From DATBMY01 sp036554605 (GTDB lineage: Bacteria; Acidobacteriota; Blastocatellia; UBA7656): a stretch of 19,460 nucleotides of DNA. The stretch covers positions 1 to 19,460 of the forward strand of contig DATBMY010000528.1 of NCBI GenBank assembly GCA_036554605.1. The letters are read 5' to 3'. The notes beneath the pieces were generated by a model. That model ran no database searches. It saw nothing but the letters and a program-made list of their open reading frames with translations, and had not been told where the DNA came from. Numbering within the stretch: the stretch's first letter is position 1; the number at the start of each line of letters is the position of its first letter. Both the position numbers and the translations under genes were made by a program. Below, in pieces: positions 14,024 to 19,460 of this stretch.

Positions 14024-14671
14024 TCAGGGCTTCTTCTGCGCGGGCGGTGCCGAGGTGGTGGCGGGCGCATTCGGAACCGGGTGCGCCTTGTTGTATTCGT
14101 TGATGAAGTCCTGCGTCACCTCGGAGCGGCGGTCAAACCAGAGGACCGTGCCTGATTGGACCGAGTTCGCGAGGTCGACGAGAAGGACTATACCGCGCTT
14201 GCGAGCATACTCCTCTGCAAACTTCCCGAGTTTTTCGCTGAGCGGCTGGAATGCTCTCGCCTGCGCACGCTCGGCCTCGGCTTGCAGGTCTTCGCCCCTG
14301 CGCTGGTAATCCTTCTTCATATCGTTGAGTTGCTCATTCATTTCGGCTATTTTCGCGGCCGACAGTACCTGGGTCTGAGACTTCAGCGTGTTTTCAAGCG
14401 CGGTGATGCGGTTGGCCAATCCTTCAAGCTCCTTGGAGCGCGGCTCGAACTGGCGGTTCAGCTCTTCGCGTTTGACGCGGAATTCGCCCACCTGTTCCTG
14501 AAATAATGCCGTGTTAAGGACGGCAATCTTGCCCTTCACGAGCGCGGGCGGCGCGCCCGCCTGCGGCAGCCCCGCCTGCGGAGGCGCGCTTGTTGATGTT
14601 TGTTGCGCCGAAGCGCCCACCGTCAAAACAAGCAGCGCGAGAAGAGCGAGGGGTAATCTGAGAAGCTTCAT
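14024..14671 (-). CDS. Skp/OmpH-like periplasmic chaperone, paralogue 2
   Basis: A 215-residue secreted protein. Signal peptide MKLLRLPLALLALLVLTVGASAQQ with a likely cut after A-S-A (residue 22). A linker rich in Pro and Ala (25-44) is followed by GKIAVLNTALFQEQVGEF, the OmpH beta-strand and helix entry, a long coiled-coil of about residues 59-150, and the return strand RGIVLLVDLA. Skp trimers hold unfolded outer-membrane proteins in the periplasm for BamA (family knowledge). The C-terminus continues with SEVTQDFINEYNKAHPVP and a Pro/Thr/Ala tail not found in E. coli Skp. GGAG lies eight bases before the ATG. It begins 22 bases after the sister gene, so they are co-transcribed. Confidence 0.87.
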   Translation of the reverse strand: MKLLRLPLALLALLVLTVGASAQQTSTSAPPQAGLPQAGAPPALVKGKIAVLNTALFQEQVGEFRVKREELNRQFEPRSKELEGLANRITALENTLKSQTQVLSAAKIAEMNEQLNDMKKDYQRRGEDLQAEAERAQARAFQPLSEKLGKFAEEYARKRGIVLLVDLANSVQSGTVLWFDRRSEVTQDFINEYNKAHPVPNAPATTSAPPAQKKP

Positions 14672-14693
14672 ATTCTTACTCCTTTCTTCGCGC

Positions 14694-15344
14694 CTACTGT
14701 TTGTTGCCGGCCGGTTTATTTGGTGTGGGCTGGTTTGGCTGCGGCTTGGGCTGCGCGGCGCCCGGCGTGACCGGGACCGGGTTTGCCTTGTTGTACTCGT
14801 TTACAAAATCGTTGGTTATATCGGTGCCGGGGCTCCACCACGCGAGCGAGCCGGTCTGCGACGCGCCCGCCAGGTCGATGATCAGCACGATGCCGCGCTG
14901 CTGGGCATATGTATTCATGAACTGCCCGACCTTCTCGCCGATCGGCCGCGTGGCGGTCTCGACCGCGCGATTGTACTCGGCCTGAAGATCCTCGTATTCA
15001 CGCTGGCCGCGCTTCTTCATGTCTTCATAGCTGTTGCGCATTTCGGCCAGCTTGTCGGCGGGCATGGCCGGCCCCTTGCTCTGGATGTCACTTTCCAGCT
15101 GCTTGATCTGCTGGCTCATCCCTTCTATGCGCTGGATGCGGTCTTTGTATTGATTGTTGACCTGCTCGACCTTCTGCCTGAATTCGTTTATCTGGGTTTG
15201 CAGGGCCGCCCTGTTTATGACGGCGATCTTGCCGTCAGGGATCGTTGCGCTTACTCCGGCCTGAGTAGCCTGCTGCGCCGACGCGACTGTCGCCACCGCT
15301 GCCACCATTACTGCTGCGAGCGCAGCAAACTTGATCTTCACCAT
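14694..15344 (-). CDS. Skp/OmpH-like periplasmic chaperone, paralogue 1
   Basis: A 216-residue secreted protein. Signal peptide MVKIKFAALAAVMVAAVATVASAQQ (cited here only as its two ends: MVKIKFAALA and VASAQQ), cut probably after residue 23. GKIAVINRAALQTQINEF (38-55) opens the OmpH fold; coiled-coil about 50-145; return strand RGIVLIIDLAG (150-160). It shares the extended C-terminal block (ITNDFVNEYNKANPVPVTPG) with its neighbour, then a tail of Pro, Gln, Asn and Lys. AGGAG six bases before the ATG at 15344 fixes the start; an in-frame TTG at 15374 would be longer but lacks such a site. It lies downstream of bamA with its own extended -10 promoter. Confidence 0.87.
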   Translation of the reverse strand: MVKIKFAALAAVMVAAVATVASAQQATQAGVSATIPDGKIAVINRAALQTQINEFRQKVEQVNNQYKDRIQRIEGMSQQIKQLESDIQSKGPAMPADKLAEMRNSYEDMKKRGQREYEDLQAEYNRAVETATRPIGEKVGQFMNTYAQQRGIVLIIDLAGASQTGSLAWWSPGTDITNDFVNEYNKANPVPVTPGAAQPKPQPNQPTPNKPAGNKQ

Positions 15345-15413
15345 AACTGCTCCTGTAGATTTTAATTTGAGCAAGACTAACGGGTAGCGTCAGCCCTCGC
15401 CTGAGAAAAAACG

Positions 15414-15422
15414 ATTATAACA
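15414..15422 (-). promoter_or_regulatory. Extended -10 promoter for the two skp-like genes
   Basis: On the minus strand TGTTATAAT (15422-15414) is a perfect extended -10 element (TG, one base, TATAAT). No convincing -35 box is found, which is acceptable for this promoter class. The predicted start would leave a leader of about 65 bases. It would let the chaperones be made independently of bamA. Confidence 0.5.
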
Positions 15423-15433
15423 GCAACCATTTT

Positions 15434-15485
15434 AGGTTACTAGCTTGCGGCCCTGTTCTTTTAACGGGCCGCAAACCAGTAACCT
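15434..15485 (-). terminator. Nested intercistronic stem-loop between bamA and skp
   Basis: AGGTTACT (15434-15441) pairs with AGTAACCT (15478-15485), and inside it TTGCGGCCC (15445-15453) pairs with GGGCCGCAA (15466-15474), separated by a 3-by-3 internal loop. There are 17 paired bases in all. It begins 17 bases past the bamA stop. The 3' flank on the minus strand is AAAATGG and not a T run, so it may be an imperfect terminator, an mRNA-stabilising hairpin or a processing site. Confidence 0.6.
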
Positions 15486-15502
15486 CGAAGTCCGCCTCAC
15501 GC

Positions 15503-18436
15503 CTAGAAAGTGCGACCAATCGAGAAGCGTATAGCGCGCTTCTCTTCGAAGAACGGGAATTCTGTTCTCGCGTTAGGATTCCACGCGAATATCAACCTGA
15601 ACGGCACGTTGATTACCGGCACCTGTACGCGGAATTCACCGCCCATGCTGTATCGATAATTGTCGAATATGCCGTTGACCGTCTGGTCCAAAAGTAGTGT
15701 ACGGCTCGTCTGCTGATCCCCCTGGATTAATACATTCTTGAACCCCGGCGGCAGACCGCCGGTCTGCTCGGGCGGCGTCGCGCGCCTTATCTCACGGTCT
15801 GTCGCTATCAGCCCGCGCGGGTTCAGGATCACGAATCCGAGCGTCTGGTTCGGTATGAACTCGGACTGCTCGGCCTGGACCTCAAGGCTGCGCACGTTAA
15901 AGACGGAGCCGATGTCAAAGAAGGGGACGAATTGGACCGGGCCGATTATCGGTATGCGGTACTCGGCGTTCAACAGCAACTGCGTGTCTCCCCCGACGAC
16001 GGTGGGAAAATCGGGGAATAACGGGCTGGTCTGGTCCTCGAAAGTGAATTGCCGTATCACGCTCGGCGCGATGCTGTTGCTGGTCGCGCGGTTGGCCGGG
16101 CGCACCCGCAGCCGGTTGCCGTTTATGTCGGTAGCAACGACGCTGCGCGTGCTGGCGGTCGTGCGCACCGGCGCGGTCGGCGATATTCCGCGTATGTTGT
16201 AGCCGCGGATAGTCTCTTCGCCGCCCAGGAAGAAGCGCGCGAAAAGCGGCGTCCCCCCGATGAACGAGAACGAGTTCGATTGAAACCGCTCTCCGAACGG
16301 GCTTATGTGCCCGGCCAGTATGCGGAAACCAAACGTGCGCGACTTGCCCGCCTCAACCGTGCGGGCCGATTCCTTCCCGGCAAAGAGCGGGAAGAATTTC
16401 TTGAACTCGATTGTCGGCTCTATTGTATTGACCTTGCCGCCGAGCGGCCCACCCGAAAACGATAGCCCCGCCGTGAACGATTGACCCCGGGTCGGGTCGA
16501 GCGACGAGTTGAGCGTGTTATAGACGAGCGTAGGCGTGACCGTCGACTGCGTCACCCCGCTCTGGCGAAACGTCACCAGTATGTCGTTTGACGGGTCGCC
16601 GTCGCGGTTTACATCCGGGTCGACTATGTCGGTCGTTCGGAACGTGTAAGAGAGCCCGAGCCTTACGAAACGACCCATGCGGAAACGGCGCGCGAAATAA
16701 CTCAGCGGCGCGCTCGCCGATACGCTTATGCCGGTCGTCTTCTGCGTGAAAAGCGACTGCCCGCTGAAGAAGTCTATGAGGTTCTGGTTATTGGATGCGC
16801 CGAACCCCTGGCCGATAAACTGATAATCCTGATAGAAGACATTGAATCCGAGACTTATTGGGCGTCCCTTGAGATAGGGCTCCGTAAAACCGAACGAGAA
16901 AATCTTCTGCCGGTTGCCGGCGGCCACTGAAAACGAGAGCGATTCGCCGTAGCCGAGCAGGTTGTTCGTCGAGTAGTCGATGCCTATGTAAGAGCCGCCG
17001 ATGCCCGATACGCCGCCCGTGAAGCTTATCTGCTGGCGCCCTTTTTCCTGCACCTTGACGGTGAGGTCGACCTGCCCTTCGCGCTCGTTGGTGTTGACCG
17101 TCGCATCCTCTTTTTGTATCTGCTCGAAATAGCCGAGCTGGTTGAGGCGCAGCAGGCTCAGGTCCCACAACTGCTCGTTGTATCGCTCGCCTTCGTTGAG
17201 CAGCACCTCGCGGCGGAGCACCGGGTCGCGCGTAAAGGTGTTGCCGAGGAATTCCAGGCGCCGCAGCGTGTACTGCTTGCCTTCTTCTATAACGAAAGTG
17301 ACGTCGGCGGTGCCCGTCTTGGGATCTGCGGGGTCATCCTTGAAATCGAGCTGCGGGTTGGCGCTGAACTGTATGTAGCCGCGCGAGCCGTAGAGCTTCT
17401 TTAATTCCTCAAGCCCCTTGTTGATGACGCTGTAGCCGCGCACGACGTCGCCCGGCTGCATGCCGATCACCTGCTTTATCACGTCTTCGGTGAATTCGGT
17501 ATTATCCTCGACTTTGATCTCGCCCGCCTTGTACTGGCGCCCCTCGTCGACGGGTATGACTATCTTGAGCCCCTCGCCCTTGTGGCCGAATATGGGAACC
17601 CACGTGCCGACCCTGCCGACCTGCTCGACCCTTGGCTCGCCGAATCGCGCCTTCAGGTAACCGTTGTCGGCGTAAACGAGCACGCGAAGCCGGTCGAGGT
17701 CCGCTTCGAGCTTCTCTTTGTGATAGATGTCCTTTGACGTAAAGGTGGTGAACAGCCCGAGTTCCTTGACGAGCTTCATCTGCCCGCGCAGGTGATCGTC
17801 GGAGTAGACCTCGTTACCCTCGAACTCGATGTCGGCGACGCGAAAGCGCGGCCCCTCGTTTACTTTGAAGGTCAGGGCTACTGCCGTTTGCGATATCTGT
17901 TCGATCTCGGGATCGACCGTCGCTTCGGGGCGCCCCTCGTTTGCGAGCAGCTCCTTTATGACCGCCGCCGCGCGGCGCGCCTTTACCGGGTCGTACTGCG
18001 ACTCTTTTGATAGCCCGACCGAGCGCTTGCGGAATTCTTCGAGCACCGTCGACTGCTGCACGCTCTTGAGCCCGTCGTAGCGTATGTCGAGAAGCAGCGG
18101 GCGCTCGCGCACTTCAAAGGTGATGACCTTGCCGCCGCGCGCCCCGTCTTCGGCAAATACTCTCACATCCTGGAAGTGGCCCTGCGCGTACAGGGCGCGC
18201 ACGTCGCGGTCAAGCTGGCCGGGGTTGTACGGGTCGCCCTCGCGCGTGGCAATCCAGATCCTGATAGTAGATTCGGGGATGCGGCGGTTGCCGCGCACCA
18301 GCACCTGCTCGACGGTGACGTTTTGCGCCTGAGCGGGGGCGGCCTCCGGGTCGGCCAGGACGGATCGCCCGCTTACGGGCCAGCCGCCAATGGTCGCTAC
18401 AATGATGACGAATAAAGAAAGAACACGCTTACTCAT
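15503..18436 (-). CDS. bamA: Outer membrane protein assembly factor BamA
   Basis: A 977-residue Omp85 protein, longer than the roughly 810 of E. coli BamA. A signal peptide occupies residues 1-28. Five POTRA domains follow at about 38-112, 113-195, 198-298, 300-385 and 387-463; the third is enlarged, with an insertion around 265-292. The beta-barrel runs from about 466 to the C-terminal Phe of RFSIGRTF. Loop 6 carries the hallmark IRGY (743-746). Barrel loops are long: 752-815 is rich in Ser, Thr and Arg, and 850-925 is another insertion. It folds beta-barrel proteins into the outer membrane and would receive them from the Skp-like chaperones encoded next. No Shine-Dalgarno is clear before the ATG, but MSKRVLSLFVIIVATIGG is a good signal sequence. 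Confidence 0.95.
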   Translation of the reverse strand: MSKRVLSLFVIIVATIGGWPVSGRSVLADPEAAPAQAQNVTVEQVLVRGNRRIPESTIRIWIATREGDPYNPGQLDRDVRALYAQGHFQDVRVFAEDGARGGKVITFEVRERPLLLDIRYDGLKSVQQSTVLEEFRKRSVGLSKESQYDPVKARRAAAVIKELLANEGRPEATVDPEIEQISQTAVALTFKVNEGPRFRVADIEFEGNEVYSDDHLRGQMKLVKELGLFTTFTSKDIYHKEKLEADLDRLRVLVYADNGYLKARFGEPRVEQVGRVGTWVPIFGHKGEGLKIVIPVDEGRQYKAGEIKVEDNTEFTEDVIKQVIGMQPGDVVRGYSVINKGLEELKKLYGSRGYIQFSANPQLDFKDDPADPKTGTADVTFVIEEGKQYTLRRLEFLGNTFTRDPVLRREVLLNEGERYNEQLWDLSLLRLNQLGYFEQIQKEDATVNTNEREGQVDLTVKVQEKGRQQISFTGGVSGIGGSYIGIDYSTNNLLGYGESLSFSVAAGNRQKIFSFGFTEPYLKGRPISLGFNVFYQDYQFIGQGFGASNNQNLIDFFSGQSLFTQKTTGISVSASAPLSYFARRFRMGRFVRLGLSYTFRTTDIVDPDVNRDGDPSNDILVTFRQSGVTQSTVTPTLVYNTLNSSLDPTRGQSFTAGLSFSGGPLGGKVNTIEPTIEFKKFFPLFAGKESARTVEAGKSRTFGFRILAGHISPFGERFQSNSFSFIGGTPLFARFFLGGEETIRGYNIRGISPTAPVRTTASTRSVVATDINGNRLRVRPANRATSNSIAPSVIRQFTFEDQTSPLFPDFPTVVGGDTQLLLNAEYRIPIIGPVQFVPFFDIGSVFNVRSLEVQAEQSEFIPNQTLGFVILNPRGLIATDREIRRATPPEQTGGLPPGFKNVLIQGDQQTSRTLLLDQTVNGIFDNYRYSMGGEFRVQVPVINVPFRLIFAWNPNARTEFPFFEEKRAIRFSIGRTF

Positions 18437-18875
18437 AATTTGGACTGCACGCTCCCTAGAATTACCGAGCCGGCTTCGATCTATACGCCTTTCTGTCTTT
18501 ATTGGGGCTATTCGAGAACCTTACCATTCAAAAGCCTGACACATTCTTATCTCGCGTGTCGAAGCGACCCGGTCCTTATAAAGCACGGGCCCTATAGTGG
18601 CTGCCTCATCTCTTGCAAATATTAGAACGCTACTTTGACCGCTTATTGTAACAAAAATGCGGCGGGCAAAGCCAACTACGGAAGATTTCGGACTCGCGGC
18701 CCGATTTCGCCCGCTCGGCCGTCCTGTTTTCAAGATTCTAAATACTAAATGCGAAACTCCCAATGCGCAATCCGCCCGATGCACATTGGTCGCCCCTTAT
18801 GCCACGGACTGAGAAGCATAATCGAAGTAGAGGCAAGCAAGCGTCGCCGAAGCGATATGATTATAGAGGGTGTTT
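18437..18875. other. Gene-free leader region upstream of bamA
   Basis: About 440 bases without a credible gene on either strand; short open frames here have no family features. The half nearest bamA presumably holds its promoter. The stretch around 18738-18765 contains CTAAATACTAAATG, AT-rich low-complexity sequence unlike its surroundings. Confidence 0.5.
18591..18618 (-). promoter_or_regulatory. Weak candidate promoter for bamA
   Basis: On the minus strand TTGCAA (18618-18613) and TATAGG (18596-18591) are 16 bases apart; each matches its consensus at four of six positions. It would give a leader of about 150 bases. Other AT-rich segments nearby could serve equally well. Confidence 0.2.
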
Positions 18876-19026
18876 GAAGAGTCCCGTAGGGGCGCAATAT
18901 TTTTAGCGCCGGGTTTCAATAATAATTCGAGCTCCGTAGGAGCGGAATGTCGGTATGCCGCTCCTACGGAGCTCGGGTTCTCTCCACAACGGGTTCTATA
19001 GACAGTGCGTCCCGTAGGGACTCTTC
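18876..19026. repeat. Compound nested-hairpin element between clpC and bamA
   Basis: Three inverted repeats in 151 bases. Outer: GAAGAGTCCC (18876-18885) with GGGACTCTTC (19017-19026), extending inward as CCCGTAGGG on both sides. Left internal: GGCGC (18891-18895) with GCGCC (18906-18910). Centre: an 18-bp perfect stem, CGAGCTCCGTAGGAGCGG (18928-18945) with its complement at 18958-18975, and a 12-base loop. The triplet GTAGG within a C/G palindrome recurs in each part, so the element looks built from related units. It has the architecture of REP/BIME or MITE-like elements. No target-site duplication or open frame is evident. On the minus strand the central stem is followed by AATTATTATT, so it might also terminate clpC. 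Confidence 0.75.
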
Positions 19027-19088
19027 AGCATCGTTTTATAAACGACCTGTCCCCGCGAAACTTTGAAAGAGACACATCTGAAAGACTG

Positions 19089-19460
19089 TTACTGCACAAG
19101 AAGCGCGTCGTTCATCTCTTCAAGCTCGAGCGCGCGATACTGAAGCTGATCGCCTTCGAGATATACCTCGACAATCGAGGCCTCGCCGAACTGCCCGGCG
19201 ATGAGCGCTTCCGAGAGCGGGTCTTCTACATGTTTTTGCAGGGCCCGCCTGAGCGGCCGCGCCCCATAGGAGCGGTCCGAGCACGTCTTTTCGACGATCC
19301 AGCGGCGGGCCCCCTCGGTCACCTGTACCTGAAGCTTGCGGCGGATCAGCGTGCGGTTGAGCTGCGCGACTAGCAACCCGACTATTTCGAACAGGTCGTC
19401 GTCCGTAAGCGGCTCGAATACGATTATCTCGTCGAGCCGGTTTATAAACTCGGGATTGAA
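19089..19460 (-). CDS. ClpC/ClpB-type AAA+ unfoldase, C-terminal fragment
   Basis: The last 123 residues of a Clp ATPase whose start lies beyond the right edge. It begins in the second AAA+ module: FNPEFINRLDEIIVFEPLTDDD is the sensor-2/lid entry seen in ClpB and ClpC, and SYGARPLRRALQKHVEDPLSEAL is the arginine-containing lid motif that closes the family. The C-terminal strand segment (GEASIVEVYLEGDQLQYRALE) ends soon after, without the longer tail of many ClpB proteins, so ClpC is somewhat favoured. It would work with ClpP in protein turnover (family knowledge). It is transcribed toward bamA, with the hairpin element between them. Confidence 0.88.
   Translation of the reverse strand, partial: FNPEFINRLDEIIVFEPLTDDDLFEIVGLLVAQLNRTLIRRKLQVQVTEGARRWIVEKTCSDRSYGARPLRRALQKHVEDPLSEALIAGQFGEASIVEVYLEGDQLQYRALELEEMNDALLVQ

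Noticed and set aside
14024..15344. Two skp-like genes as an assembly duplication
   Set aside because: The proteins differ through most of their length, including signal peptide, coiled-coil and tails, so they are real diverged paralogues.
19031..19045. TCGTTT-TAT-AAACGA as the clpC terminator
   Set aside because: It is only a 6-bp AT-rich stem with a 3-base loop and no T run; too weak to call.

Overview
The window looks like chromosomal DNA of a Gram-negative member of the Acidobacteriota, probably class Blastocatellia. This is inferred from gene content and style, not from a marker gene. It is GC-rich and encodes an outer-membrane and lipid A assembly kit. It carries a VWFA-domain protein of the type expanded in Acidobacteria, a DUF2934 protein, a TPR-DUF4388 protein, a glycine decarboxylase split into two subunits, and GGGGTCAG-type intergenic repeats. 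I see no tRNA, rRNA, CRISPR array, integrase, transposase or phage gene.

Layout. (1) 1-340: the 5' end of an LptF/LptG-family permease leaves on the minus strand, and a divergent intergenic region feeds a secreted VWFA protein (341-1408, +). (2) 1409-2114: an inverted-repeat element, then a small DUF2934 protein with a Lys/Ser-rich tail (minus). (3) 2115-6513, minus: a compact glycine cleavage operon, gcvT-gcvH-gcvPA-gcvPB. (4) 6514-7829: a hairpin terminator and a stand-alone MreB homologue (minus). (5) 7830-9720, plus: an ABC-2 exporter pair behind a candidate promoter that has a dyad in its spacer. (6) 9805-13182, plus: lpxD, fabZ, lpxA and lpxI, the early lipid A steps; a second copy of the inverted-repeat element lies between lpxA and lpxI. 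(7) 13246-13941, plus: the TPR-DUF4388 protein, ending at a 20-bp perfect bidirectional terminator. (8) 14024-18436, minus: bamA followed by two Skp/OmpH-like genes, with an intercistronic stem-loop and an extended -10 promoter between bamA and the first skp. (9) 18437-19088: a gene-free stretch of about 650 bases holding a compound hairpin element. (10) 19089-19460, minus: the 3' end of a ClpC/ClpB-type AAA+ gene.

How the genes fit together. LpxA, LpxD and LpxI catalyse lipid A steps, FabZ works in fatty acid synthesis and competes for the same hydroxyacyl-ACP pool, the LptF/G-like permease would extract LPS from the inner membrane, and BamA with the Skp-like chaperones inserts outer-membrane proteins. 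In many Gram-negatives bamA-skp-lpxD-fabZ-lpxA is one collinear run. Here the bamA-skp half faces the lpx half across a shared terminator. The gcv operon is metabolic and appears complete apart from the dihydrolipoamide dehydrogenase, which is usually shared and encoded elsewhere.

I did not find a clear-cut new multigene system. The most interesting material is non-coding: the paired inverted-repeat elements (1409-1528 and 12262-12374), the nested hairpin element (18876-19026), the structured bamA-skp junction, and the dyad in the ABC promoter.
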